This document shows, piece by piece, positions 55,131-63,823 of a stretch of 64,000 nucleotides of DNA. Position 1 is the stretch's first letter, and every line of letters begins with the position of its first letter. The notes below the pieces were generated by a model that searched no databases, was not told where the DNA came from, and worked only from the letters and a program-made list of their open reading frames with translations. Source of the DNA: Bradyrhizobium semiaridum (GTDB lineage Bacteria > Pseudomonadota > Alphaproteobacteria > Rhizobiales > Xanthobacteraceae); the NCBI RefSeq assembly GCF_020329505.1, contig NZ_JAGKJJ010000009.1, forward strand, positions 1 to 64,000. The letters run 5' to 3'. Made by a program: the position numbers and the translations under genes.

Positions 55131-55352
55131 TTCCAGTCCCCGAACGGCCCGAGTTTATCGGCGGGAAACTAGTAGCCAATTTCGCCGGGCCATCCAACCC
55201 CAATTCCCGCCGCGGGAGGCGCCGCGAATGGACCAAGCTGCCCCTGGGAGGCGGCGGTTGGAGGCATCAGAGAAGACGTCATGCACGCATTTCACCATCG
55301 TCATTCCAGGCGCGATTGCGCATCGGGGAATGAGGATGGAAGCGAGACCGGC

Positions 55353-56195
55353 CTACGACTGCGTCTGGCTCTGCCATTGCCCGGGACGCCCGGCCTGATC
55401 GACCTTCACCGCGACGGTCAGCGTTTCGGTGCCGCCGCCGTAGCGGGTGCCGCGGACCGGAGCCGCGCCGAGATAGTCGAGGCCGATCGCGACGCGGGCG
55501 TGGGCGTCGGTGGTGCAGATGCCGTTGGCCGCATCGAAGCCGATCCAGCCGAGATCCGGCACAAATGCCTCGGCCCAGGCGTGGCCGGCCTGCTGGTTGA
55601 CCATGCCGTCGGAGCGCAGGAAATGGCCGGAGACGAACCGCGCCGGAACGCCGCCGGCGCGCGCGCAGGCGATGAAGATGTGCGCATAGTCCTGGCACAC
55701 GCCGCGCTTCAGCGCGAACGCCTCGGAGGCCGAGGTCGTGCTGCTGGTCGGATCCTCGTCAAAGGTCATGTGCTCGAAGATCTGCACCATCAGCGCGTGC
55801 AGGAAGCCGAGCACGTCGCTGCCGGCCTCGGCGCGCAGCTCGCGCACGAACGTCGCCATCGCTGGGTTGAGGTCGGTGAGCGGTGTCGGGCGCAGGAACA
55901 GGCTCGGCGGAAACCGCTCGTCGGTGCCGCGCAGCACGCCGCCGGTGTCCTGGGTCTCGAGCAGACCTTCGCAATGGATGGTGAGGTCGGCGATCGAACC
56001 GTGCGTCAGCACATGGGTGACGTTGCCGAATGCGTCCTCATGGGTGTCCAGCTTGGAATCGGTCGAGACGTCGATCTGCCACTCGGCGACATACTGGCCG
56101 TCATGGCTGCTCGGTGTCATTCGCAGAATCTGGATCACGCCCGAAGCCGCCGGCTCGTAGCGGTAGGTGGTGGTATGGGCTATCCGCAGGCGCAT
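55353..56195 (-). CDS. Transglutaminase-like cysteine protease family protein (Anbu operon)
   Basis: The 280-residue protein has an N-terminal beta domain (MRLRIAHTTTYRYEPAASGV) and a transglutaminase core with the Cys-His-Asp triad in RGVCQDYAHIFIACARAG, AGHAWAEAFVP and GFDAANG. Together with the ATP-grasp and alpha-E proteins it is predicted to make or cut peptide-like bonds. It is the third gene of the Anbu operon, 222 bases before Anbu. Confidence 0.92.
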   Translation of the reverse strand: MRLRIAHTTTYRYEPAASGVIQILRMTPSSHDGQYVAEWQIDVSTDSKLDTHEDAFGNVTHVLTHGSIADLTIHCEGLLETQDTGGVLRGTDERFPPSLFLRPTPLTDLNPAMATFVRELRAEAGSDVLGFLHALMVQIFEHMTFDEDPTSSTTSASEAFALKRGVCQDYAHIFIACARAGGVPARFVSGHFLRSDGMVNQQAGHAWAEAFVPDLGWIGFDAANGICTTDAHARVAIGLDYLGAAPVRGTRYGGGTETLTVAVKVDQAGRPGQWQSQTQS

Positions 56196-56299
56196 GGCAT
56201 GATTCCAGTAGGTTAGATCAGGTATTGCCGCAACGGGATTTTGCCCTCCCGGAGGGAAGATTGAACGCCCGCGCAGTGTCCCTGATGCGCGTCCTTACC

Positions 56300-57244
56300 C
56301 TAGATCAGGTACTGCTTGGTGATGATCTCGCCCAGCCGCGAGTTGTCCGCAATGAATTCCTGGATGAATTCATGCACGCCGCGCTGGAAGATATCGTCCA
56401 TATGGCTGTGCTCGAGCCGGTTCCTGATGCCGCGGGCGTGACGCTGGGAGGGGCCCTGGCGGCCGTAGGCGACGCCGATCTGGTCGAGATTGCGCACCAG
56501 ATTGCTGTAGCAGCTCGCCAGCGACCGCGGCAGCGTGTCGTTGAGGATCAGCAAATCGGCGATCAGCCAGGGCTTGAGCGTCTCGCGATAGACCCAGTGA
56601 TAGGCCGTGGTGGCCGACACCGAGCGCAGGATCGAGGTCCACTGGTAATAATCGAGTGGGCCGCCGACATGCTCCTCCTCGGGCAGCAGCACGTGATACT
56701 TCACGTCGAGGATCCGCGCGGTGTTGTCGGCGCGCTCCAGATGCACGCCGAGCCGCGAGAACCAGTAGGCGTCGTTGCGCAGCATGGTCCGGTAGGCCGA
56801 GCCGTCGAAGCGCAGCGAGGTCTCCTGCACGAAGCGCAAGAATTTTGCCAGCTCCTCGCGGTTGCCGGTGCCCTTGCTCCAGACCGCCTGCAGCTCGATC
56901 CAGGCCGAATTGATGGTGTCCCACATCTCCGACGTCAGCGCGGTGCGCACCGAGCGGGAGTTGAGTCGCGCCGCCTCGATGCAGTTCCTGATCGAGGAGG
57001 GATTCTCGGCCGAGACCGACAGATACTCGACGACGTTGCGCTCGTTGGCTTCCTCGTAGTGATCGTAGAAGCTGGCGCCGACGCCGGCGGTCAGCAGGGC
57101 GGAGTCCCATTCATTGGTCTTGCCGACATAGGCGGCCGGCAGCGCGGTGACGCGCAGCGTCGCGTCGATGGTGCGCGCGAGATACTCGGCGCGTTCGACG
57201 TAGCGGGCCAGCCAGAACAGATTTTCGGCGGTGCGCGACAGCAT
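56300..57244 (-). CDS. Alpha-E domain protein (Anbu operon)
   Basis: The 314-residue all-helical protein begins MLSRTAENLFWLARYVERAE, the signature start of the alpha-E family, and has RNDAYWFSRLGVHLERADNT in the middle. It contains many conserved Glu and Arg residues. The family always accompanies circularly permuted ATP-grasp genes; its role is not known. I chose the ATG at 57244, which gives the standard start. A palindromic repeat fills the gap to the upstream ATP-grasp gene. Confidence 0.92.
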   Translation of the reverse strand: MLSRTAENLFWLARYVERAEYLARTIDATLRVTALPAAYVGKTNEWDSALLTAGVGASFYDHYEEANERNVVEYLSVSAENPSSIRNCIEAARLNSRSVRTALTSEMWDTINSAWIELQAVWSKGTGNREELAKFLRFVQETSLRFDGSAYRTMLRNDAYWFSRLGVHLERADNTARILDVKYHVLLPEEEHVGGPLDYYQWTSILRSVSATTAYHWVYRETLKPWLIADLLILNDTLPRSLASCYSNLVRNLDQIGVAYGRQGPSQRHARGIRNRLEHSHMDDIFQRGVHEFIQEFIADNSRLGEIITKQYLI

Positions 57245-57304
57245 GCTGACACAACCTCTAGAATGTGATGCCGTTGAGTATGACAGGACGAGTCGCGGGG
57301 AACA

Positions 57305-57437
57305 CCTCTCCCCATCGGGGAGAGGTCGGCGCGCAGCTCCGGGTGAGGGGACGCAGGTCCCATGAGAGGGCGTCACCCCTCACCCGGATCGCATCTTGCG
57401 ATGCGATCCGACCTCTCCCACAAGGGGAGAGGTGAGG
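57305..57437. repeat. Family C palindromic repeat between the ATP-grasp and alpha-E genes
   Basis: ACCTCTCCCCATCGGGGAGA at the left and a matching CTCTCCCACAAGGGGAGAGG at the right flank inner hairpins including GATCGCATCTTGCGATGCGA. It lies inside the Anbu operon. Confidence 0.75.
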
Positions 57438-57471
57438 TGCCGATGCCGCGCGAACTGAGCACATCGAGAAT

Positions 57472-58890
57472 TCACTCACTCAGTATCCAGGTGTCCTTGG
57501 TGCCGCCGCCCTGGCTGGAATTGACCACGAGCGAGCCTTCCTTCAGCGCCACCCGGGTCAGGCCGCCGGGCACGATGGTGGTGCGGTCGCTGCCGGTCAG
57601 CACGAACGGGCGGAGGTCGACATGGCGCGGCGCCAGCCCCTTGTCGGTGCAGGTCGGGCAGGTCGAGAGCGCCAGCGTCGGCTGCGCGATGAAGCCTTCG
57701 GGCTCGCGCTTGAGCTTGTCGCGGAACGCCTCGATGGTGGCCTTGGTCGCGGCGGGGCCGATCAGCATGCCGTAGCCGCCGGAGCCGTGCACCTCCTTGA
57801 CGACGAGGTCCGCGAGGTTGTCGAGCACATAGGACAGATCCTGCGGTTCCCGGCAGCGCCAGGTCTGCACGTTCTTCAGGATCGGCTCCTCGCTGAGATA
57901 GAACTTCACGATATCGGGCATGTAGGAGTAGATCGCCTTGTCGTCGGCGATGCCGGTGCCGACCGCGTTGGCGAGCGTGATGTTGCCGGCCGCATAGGCC
58001 GACATCAGCCCGGGCACGCCGAGCGCGGAGTCCGGCCGGAAGGTGAGAGGATCGAGGAAGTCGTCATCGACGCGGCGGTAGATCACGTCGACCCGCTTCA
58101 GCCCCTCGGTGGTGCGCATGAACACCTCGTCGTTCTTGACAATGAGGTCGCGCCCTTCGACCAGCTCGATGCCGAGCTTATCGGCCAGGAACGAATGCTC
58201 GTAATAGGCTGAGTTGTAGACGCCCGGCGTCATCAGCGCGACCGTCGGCTCGGCCGCGGCGCTGTGCGGCGCCACCGAGCGCAGCGCCGAGAGCAGCTCG
58301 TCCGGATAGCGCTCGACCGGCGCGACGCGGTGCCGGGCGAACAGGTCCGGAAACAGCCGCATCATGATCTCACGGTTTTCCAGCATGTAGGACACGCCGG
58401 ACGGCGTGCGCGCATTGTCCTCCAGCACGATGAAATTGTCCGCGTCGGTGCGGATGATGTCGATGCCGGCGATGTGGACGTAGATGTCGTGCGGCACGTC
58501 CTGGCCGTTCATCTCCGGGCGGAACACCGGGTTCTGGAAGATCAGGTCCTCGGGAATGATGTTGGCGCGCAGGATGTCGCGGCCGTGATAGATGTCCTTG
58601 AGGAACATGTTGAGCGCGAGCACGCGCTGCTTCAGGCCCTTCTCCAGCAGCGTCCATTCGCTGGCCGACATGATGCGCGGGATGACGTCGAAGGGGATCA
58701 GCCGCTCGGTGGCTTCGGCATCGCCATAGACCGCGAAGGTGATGCCGATCCGGCGGAACAAGAGCTCCGCCTCCTGGCGCCGATATTCGAGGGCATCCGC
58801 CGGCGTCTCCTTGAGCCAGCGGGAGAGCTCCTGGTAGGCCGGACGGAGGTCGCCCCCGAGGCCGTTCATCTCATCGAACGCTGCTGCCAT
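57472..58890 (-). CDS. Circularly permuted ATP-grasp protein (Anbu operon)
   Basis: The 472-residue protein belongs to the circularly permuted ATP-grasp family: an N-terminal region with FDVIPRIMSASEW, FLEDIYH-type sequence (here MFLKDIYHGRDIL), PHDIYVHIAGIDIIR, and ATP-site blocks VLEDNARTPSGVSYML and VVKEVHGSGGYGMLIGP. It is predicted to ligate amino acids or peptides using ATP. It heads the leftward operon that ends with Anbu. The ATG at 58890 follows a GGGAGG ribosome site; an in-frame TTG at 58911 is less likely. Confidence 0.93.
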   Translation of the reverse strand: MAAAFDEMNGLGGDLRPAYQELSRWLKETPADALEYRRQEAELLFRRIGITFAVYGDAEATERLIPFDVIPRIMSASEWTLLEKGLKQRVLALNMFLKDIYHGRDILRANIIPEDLIFQNPVFRPEMNGQDVPHDIYVHIAGIDIIRTDADNFIVLEDNARTPSGVSYMLENREIMMRLFPDLFARHRVAPVERYPDELLSALRSVAPHSAAAEPTVALMTPGVYNSAYYEHSFLADKLGIELVEGRDLIVKNDEVFMRTTEGLKRVDVIYRRVDDDFLDPLTFRPDSALGVPGLMSAYAAGNITLANAVGTGIADDKAIYSYMPDIVKFYLSEEPILKNVQTWRCREPQDLSYVLDNLADLVVKEVHGSGGYGMLIGPAATKATIEAFRDKLKREPEGFIAQPTLALSTCPTCTDKGLAPRHVDLRPFVLTGSDRTTIVPGGLTRVALKEGSLVVNSSQGGGTKDTWILSE

Positions 58891-59113
58891 AAACCCCGAC
58901 TGCCCTCCCAAGCCGCATCACACAGTGCATGACTTGATGGGATGGTAGCAAGGGGCGGGCCAGCGCGATATGCATTGGCTGGCGGCATTTGCTAAGGGTG
59001 ACTTGGCGGCTGCCCGAAAAACCGGCTGAGGTCTGCTTAATTCGACGGCAAAACCCCGTGACATCAAGGCATTGGACCGGCAATGTCAGGGGATCAAGTT
59101 AGGGAATGAGACC

Positions 59114-59869
59114 ATGAGCGAGATCGTCACGGCAGGGCTTCTGGTGATCGGCGACGAGATCCTGTCCGGCCGGACCAAGGACAAGAACATCGGCTTCATC
59201 GCCGAATACCTGACCAATATCGGCATCGACCTGAAGGAGGTGCGCGTCGTCGCCGACGAGGAGGCCGACATCATCGCTGCCCTTGATGCGCTGCGGCATC
59301 GCTACACCTACGTGTTCACGACCGGCGGCATCGGACCGACTCATGACGACATCACCGCCGACAGCGTGGCGAAGGCGTTCGGGGTCGACATCCATCATCA
59401 TCCCGACGTGGTGGCCCGGTTCAGGGAGCGCTGGAGCGGGCAGGATCTGAACGAGGCGCGGCTGCGCATGGCCCGCGTGCCTGACGGCGCCGAGCTGATC
59501 CAGAGCGCGACGATCCTGGCGCCGGGCTTCAAGCTCGGCAATGTCATCGTGATGGCCGGCATCCCCACCATCATGCAGGCGATGATGGACATCGTGGCGC
59601 CGACCTTGAAGTCCGGCGTGCGGATGCTGTCGGATTCGGTCCGGGCCGACGCGAGGGAGGGAGATATCGGCGGTCCCTTGCGTGCGATCGCGCTCGCGCA
59701 TCCGGACACGATCATCGGCAGCTATCCGTTCCAGGACGAGAACCAGAAGCCGAACACCAATCTCGTGGTGCGCTCGCGCGATCCGGACAAGCTCGCCGCG
59801 GCAATGGCCGCGGTGAAGGAGATGCTGAAGCAGGTGCAGGCCGCGCAGAACAAGCCGGCGGTGGATTGA
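59114..59869 (+). CDS. CinA-like molybdopterin-binding-domain protein
   Basis: The 251-residue protein is a MoCF_biosynth domain of the CinA N-terminal type: VTAGLLVIGDEILSGRTKDK, FTTGGIGPTHDDITADSVAK and MAGIPTIMQAMM. The C-terminal amidohydrolase domain of full CinA is absent, as in many short homologs. Members hydrolyse ADP-ribose or NAD derivatives, so nucleotide repair is likely. The gene stops 6 bases before gpt. Confidence 0.9.
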   Translation: MSEIVTAGLLVIGDEILSGRTKDKNIGFIAEYLTNIGIDLKEVRVVADEEADIIAALDALRHRYTYVFTTGGIGPTHDDITADSVAKAFGVDIHHHPDVVARFRERWSGQDLNEARLRMARVPDGAELIQSATILAPGFKLGNVIVMAGIPTIMQAMMDIVAPTLKSGVRMLSDSVRADAREGDIGGPLRAIALAHPDTIIGSYPFQDENQKPNTNLVVRSRDPDKLAAAMAAVKEMLKQVQAAQNKPAVD

Positions 59870-59875
59870 GACGAG

Positions 59876-60403
59876 ATGGTTGATAAGCCTTCCGATCAGA
59901 TTGCACAGGAGCGCGCCGGTCGGCCGTTTCCGGTGTCGTGGGATCAATTTCATCGCGACTGCCGGGCGCTGACCTGGCGGCTCAACGAGGTCGGCCCGTT
60001 CCATGCGGTCATCGCGATCACCCGCGGCGGGCTGGTGCCGGCCGCGATCGTGGCGCGTGAGCTCGGCTTGCGCGTGATCGACACCGTTTGCGTGGCGAGT
60101 TACGACCACGACAAGCAGGGCGACCTCAAGGTGCTCAAGGGCATTTCGGAGCAGACCGCCAAGCTTGGCGGCGGCACCGGCAAGGGGCTTCTGATCGTCG
60201 ACGACCTCGTCGACACCGGCAAGACCGGCAAGCTGGTGCGCGAACTGCTGCCCGACGCGCATTTCGCCACCGTCTATGCCAAGCCCAAGGGGCGACCGCT
60301 GGTCGACACCTACATCACCGAAGTGTCGCAGGACACCTGGATCTACTTCCCGTGGGACACCGCACTGTCGTTCCAGCCGCCGATCCGCGATGGCGCGGCG
60401 TGA
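59876..60403 (+). CDS. gpt: Xanthine (guanine) phosphoribosyltransferase
   Basis: The 175-residue enzyme makes XMP or GMP from the base and PRPP. It has the type I PRT features: [18 protein letters not shown], and the PRPP loop [16 protein letters not shown]. The C-terminal WIYFPWD block is typical of Gpt. It shares direction and a 6-base gap with the CinA-like gene. Confidence 0.92.
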   Translation: MVDKPSDQIAQERAGRPFPVSWDQFHRDCRALTWRLNEVGPFHAVIAITRGGLVPAAIVARELGLRVIDTVCVASYDHDKQGDLKVLKGISEQTAKLGGGTGKGLLIVDDLVDTGKTGKLVRELLPDAHFATVYAKPKGRPLVDTYITEVSQDTWIYFPWDTALSFQPPIRDGAA

Positions 60404-60416
60404 GAAAGAGCGAATA

Positions 60417-60468
60417 GCGAATGGTGAGTAGCGAACAGTCTATTCGCCATTCGCTACTCACCATTCGC
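60417..60468. repeat. Perfect 19-base inverted repeat downstream of gpt (family E)
   Basis: GCGAATGGTGAGTAGCGAA at 60417-60435 is exactly inverted at 60450-60468 with a 14-base loop. Part of the arm (TTCGC) also recurs in the loop. It lies between gpt and the next gene, ending 13 bases before that gene's ATG, and could act on either transcript. Confidence 0.8.
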
Positions 60469-60481
60469 CGCGGAGCGCACC

Positions 60482-61096
60482 ATGCCCCTGCAAAATCGCG
60501 TCACACCGACAGGCGAGATCGTTGCGTCAGAACATCGCGGCACCTTCACTGGCAATCGCGGCATCATTCACGACCCCGCGACGCGGACGCTCCTGAAAAG
60601 ACGCTGGTCGTCGCCGGCCTGGCTGACCTGCGTCTGCGAGTTCAGGGGCCGGCGGCGCAAGGTGATGAGCCGGCAGAGCTGGACCGAGCTGTTCTTCCTC
60701 GATGAAGCCACTGCCTTCGCCGCCGGACACCGGCCGTGCTTCTACTGCCGCCGCGAAGATGCAAAAAGGTTTCGCGTCGCGTGGGAGCAGGGCAACCGCG
60801 TCAGCGATCTCAAGGTCAAGGCGATGGATGCGGTGCTGCACGCCGAGCGGCTCGATCGCGGCAGGAAGCGGCTGCATCCGCTGCCGGTGCCGCTGCATCA
60901 ATTGCCTGATGGCACGATGGTGCACGAGAGCGAGGAGAGCTACCTCGTCGCTGGCGGCGCCACGCTGCGCTGGTCGTTCAGCGGCTACAGACGGGCTGAC
61001 GCGGCAGGCACGGCCATGCTGCTGACGCCGCCGTCAACGGTTCGCGCCTTTCAGGCCGGCTACCGGCCGGCGCTGCACCCGAGCGCCATGGTGTAG
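60482..61096 (+). CDS. Conserved unknown protein with a Cys pair
   Basis: The 204-residue protein has a distinctive middle (SRQSWTELFFLDEATAFAAG, HRPCFYCRREDAKRF) with a CxxC that could bind metal, and a LPDGTMVHESEESYLVAGG block followed by LRWSFSGYRRA. No signal peptide is visible. I do not recognise a family with assigned function. Tryptophan, histidine and cysteine placement suggests an enzyme or nucleic-acid-contact protein; that is a guess. Confidence 0.75.
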   Translation: MPLQNRVTPTGEIVASEHRGTFTGNRGIIHDPATRTLLKRRWSSPAWLTCVCEFRGRRRKVMSRQSWTELFFLDEATAFAAGHRPCFYCRREDAKRFRVAWEQGNRVSDLKVKAMDAVLHAERLDRGRKRLHPLPVPLHQLPDGTMVHESEESYLVAGGATLRWSFSGYRRADAAGTAMLLTPPSTVRAFQAGYRPALHPSAMV

Positions 61097-61097
61097 C

Positions 61098-61242
61098 TCC
61101 CTCTCCCCGTTCTTTACGGGGAGAGGGTTGGGGCGAGGGCTGTCTCCACGTGCTCCGCTGAGATGTATTCGCGGAGATTCCCCCTCACCGAAATTCAAGC
61201 TTTGCTTGAATTTCGACCTCTCCCCGCAAGCGGGGCGAGGTG
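61098..61242. repeat. Family C palindromic repeat
   Basis: CCCTCTCCCCGTTCTTTACG with its inverted GGGGAGAGGG starts the element, an AAATTCAAGC-TTTGC-TTGAATTT hairpin lies near 61190-61214, and CTCTCCCCGCAAGCGGGGCG ends it. It separates two convergent genes. Confidence 0.75.
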
Positions 61243-61251
61243 AAGGTACGG

Positions 61252-62274
61252 CTAAGTCAGCCGCTGCCGCGCCAGCTTCGCGCCGGCGCCGAGCGCGACG
61301 AGCTTGGCCTCGGCGATATCCCGCCGCATCGGCGCCATGCCGCAATTGGTGGTCGCGATGATGTTGCTCTTCGGCACGAACTTTGCGACCGCCTCGATCA
61401 CCTTGACCACGTCCTCTGCGGTTTCGACCTCGTCGCTGGCGACGTCGATCACGCCGGCCTGCACGATCTTGCCGGGCAGCGCCGCCAGCAATTCCAGCGG
61501 CACCTTGGAATTGCGGCATTCGATCGCGACCTGCTGGATCGCGCTCTTGTCGATCACGGGGAAAGTCTCTTCGTATTGCCGCCACTCGCCGCCGAGTGTC
61601 TGCTTCCAGTCGGTATTGGCCTTGATGCCGTAGCCGTAGCAGATGTGAACCGCGGTGGCGCAGGTCAGGCCTTCGGCCGCGCGCTCCAGCGCCTTGATGC
61701 CCCAGTCGCGAACCTCGTCCATGTAGACGTTGAAGGCCGGCTCGTCGAACTGGATCATGTCGACGCCGTCTTCCTGCAGCGCCTTGGCCTCCTGGTTCAA
61801 CAGCTCGGCGAAGGCGAACGCCATCTTGACCCGGTCGCCGTAATATTGGTCGGCGATGGTGTCGATGATCGTCATCGGGCCGGGCAGGGTGAATTTCAAT
61901 TTGTTCGTCGTATGGGCGCGCGCGACCCGGGCCTCGCCCTCATGGACGCGGCCCTTGAGCTGCAGCGGCGCCACCACCTGCGGCACCATGGCTTTGTAGC
62001 GGTCCTTGCGGATGCCCATCTCGACCTTGTGGGCGAAATCGATGCCCTCGATCTTCTCCAGGAAGCCATGGACAAAATGCTGGCGCGCCTGCTCGCCCTC
62101 GGTGACGATGTCGACGCCGGCGTCCTCCTGCAGCTTGATCGCCAGCATGGTGGCATCGCGCTTGGCGCGGGCGAGTTCGGCGCCCTCGGACTTCCAGGGC
62201 GCCCACAGCACATTCGGCTCGGCCAGCCATTCCGGCTTGGGCAGGGAGCCTGCGATCGTGGTTGGAAACAGCAT
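61252..62274 (-). CDS. Cobalamin-independent methionine synthase-like protein (MetE C-terminal core)
   Basis: The 340-residue protein equals the zinc-bearing C-terminal barrel of MetE: TTIAGSLPKPEWLAEP at the start, PGPMTIIDTIADQYYGD, QFDEPAFN, the His-Cys pair in AVHICYGYG and the last Cys in ATTNCGMAPM. The N-terminal MetE barrel that holds folate is missing, so it may use a different methyl donor, as in other core-only MetE proteins. I chose the ATG at 62274. Confidence 0.88.
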   Translation of the reverse strand: MLFPTTIAGSLPKPEWLAEPNVLWAPWKSEGAELARAKRDATMLAIKLQEDAGVDIVTEGEQARQHFVHGFLEKIEGIDFAHKVEMGIRKDRYKAMVPQVVAPLQLKGRVHEGEARVARAHTTNKLKFTLPGPMTIIDTIADQYYGDRVKMAFAFAELLNQEAKALQEDGVDMIQFDEPAFNVYMDEVRDWGIKALERAAEGLTCATAVHICYGYGIKANTDWKQTLGGEWRQYEETFPVIDKSAIQQVAIECRNSKVPLELLAALPGKIVQAGVIDVASDEVETAEDVVKVIEAVAKFVPKSNIIATTNCGMAPMRRDIAEAKLVALGAGAKLARQRLT

Positions 62275-62372
62275 GGGAGCCTCCCGGTCGGTTCGGATTG
62301 AGCGCCTGTCTGCCATGTCCTATGCTCGGCGTACAGAACAACAAAAGTTTCTGAGAGCGGAATAAGACGCCG

Positions 62373-63077
62373 ATGATCGACCTGCACTACGCGCCGACGC
62401 CGAACGGCTGGAAAATCTCGATCATGCTGGAGGAACTGGGGCTGCCCTACACGGTCATCCCGGTGAACATCCGCGCCGGCGAGCAGTTTCGCCCGGAATT
62501 TTTGGCGATCAGCCCGAACAACCGCATTCCCGCGATTGTCGACCATGCGCCCGGCGACGGCGGCGGGCCGTTCTCGGTGTTCGAGACCGGCGCGATCCTG
62601 ATCTATCTCGCCGACAAGACCGGCCGCTTCCTGTCGCAGGAATTGCGGGCGCGGTCGACCGTCATCCAATGGGTGATGTGGCAGATGGGTGGCCTCGGGC
62701 CGATGCTCGGCCAGCACGGTCATTTCGCGCTCTATGCGGCCGAAAAGATTCCCTACGCGATCGAGCGCTACCGCGACGAGACGGCGCGGCTCTACGGCGT
62801 GCTCGACCGCCAGCTCGGCAAGACCGGCGCCTATATCGCCGGTGACGACTATTCGATCGCCGATATCGCCTGCTTCCCCTGGACCATGACGCACAAGGCG
62901 CAGGGCTTTACGCTCGACGATTACCCGCACATCAAGCGCTGGTACGCCACCGTGCGCGCCCGCCCGCAGGTGCAGGCGGGCCTTGCGATCGGCAAGTTCG
63001 TCAAGGAGCCGTTCGACGAGGAGTCGCGGAAGGTCATGTTCGGGCAGAGGGCAAAGGAAGTGCTGGGGAAACAGTAG
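62373..63077 (+). CDS. Glutathione S-transferase family protein (YfcG/YghU-like)
   Basis: The 234-residue protein has a thioredoxin-fold N-terminus with APTPNGWKISIMLEELGLPY and the SPNNRIPAIVD glutathione loop, then FETGAILIYLADKTGRF, and a helical C-terminal domain with YSIADIACFPW. This form acts as disulfide-bond reductase in E. coli. It is divergent from the MetE-like gene with about 100 bases between. Confidence 0.92.
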   Translation: MIDLHYAPTPNGWKISIMLEELGLPYTVIPVNIRAGEQFRPEFLAISPNNRIPAIVDHAPGDGGGPFSVFETGAILIYLADKTGRFLSQELRARSTVIQWVMWQMGGLGPMLGQHGHFALYAAEKIPYAIERYRDETARLYGVLDRQLGKTGAYIAGDDYSIADIACFPWTMTHKAQGFTLDDYPHIKRWYATVRARPQVQAGLAIGKFVKEPFDEESRKVMFGQRAKEVLGKQ

Positions 63078-63082
63078 CTCCT

Positions 63083-63188
63083 CGTCATTCCGGGGCGCGA
63101 CGAAGTCGTGAGCCCGGAATCCATTGGGCCGCAAGTTTCGTGGAGCGATGGATTCCGGGCTCGCGCCAGGGGCGCGCCCCGGAATGAC
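63083..63188. repeat. Palindromic repeat (family A)
   Basis: The left hairpin (GTCATTCCGGGGCGCGACG...CCCGGAATCCATT) and the inverted right hairpin enclose about 25 bases. It lies between the GST gene and the isomerase gene. Confidence 0.8.
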
Positions 63189-63211
63189 GAAATTGAGAGA
63201 AAGGAAACGCC

Positions 63212-63823
63212 ATGATCGAATTCTTCTTCGACTGTTCCAGTCCCTGGACCTATCTCGCCTGGCACAACATCCAGCCGCTGGCGAAGGAGTTCGGCGCTGC
63301 GATCACCTGGCGGCCGATCCTGGTCGGCGGCATCTTCAACACCGTCAATCCGTCGGTCTATGCCCAGCGCGAGACGCCGGTGCCGCTGAAGGCGCGCTAC
63401 ATGAAGAAGGATCTCGGCGACTGGGCGCGCTCGGCGGGCCTTGCGATCAAGATGCCGCCGACGGTGTTTCCGGTGAACAGCGTCAAGGCGATGCGCGGCT
63501 GCATCTGGCTCGGCAATGAAAAAATGGTGCCGTTCGCCCGCGCGGTATTCGAAGCCTATTGGGGTGACGACAAGGACATCTCGCAGGATGCCGTGCTGAC
63601 CGAGATCTGCGGCAAGGTCGGGATCGATCCGGCGCAATTCTTTGCCGGCATCGGCGATCAGGCGATCAAGGATCAACTCAAGGCCAACACCGATGAAGTG
63701 ATGGCGCGCGGTGGCTTCGGCTCACCGACCATCTTCGTCGGCAAGACCGACATGTATTTCGGCAATGACCGCCTGCCGCTGATCCGCGAAGCGCTGGCGC
63801 GCAGCAAGGCGAGCGCCGCCTGA
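63212..63823 (+). CDS. 2-hydroxychromene-2-carboxylate isomerase family (DsbA-like fold)
   Basis: The 203-residue protein has FFFDCSSPWTYLAWHNIQPL in place of the thiol-disulfide site, as in the kappa-class GST/HCCA isomerase group. It also has RPILVGGIFNTVNPSVY and the C-terminal GGFGSPTIFVGKTDMYFGND. Members isomerise 2-hydroxychromene-2-carboxylate in naphthalene breakdown or have unknown substrates. The stop overlaps the next start by one base (TGATG). Confidence 0.9.
   Translation: MIEFFFDCSSPWTYLAWHNIQPLAKEFGAAITWRPILVGGIFNTVNPSVYAQRETPVPLKARYMKKDLGDWARSAGLAIKMPPTVFPVNSVKAMRGCIWLGNEKMVPFARAVFEAYWGDDKDISQDAVLTEICGKVGIDPAQFFAGIGDQAIKDQLKANTDEVMARGGFGSPTIFVGKTDMYFGNDRLPLIREALARSKASAA

Noticed and set aside
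62275..62372. Riboswitch upstream of the MetE-like gene
   Set aside because: The divergent gap is only 98 bases and shows no SAM or cobalamin riboswitch core.
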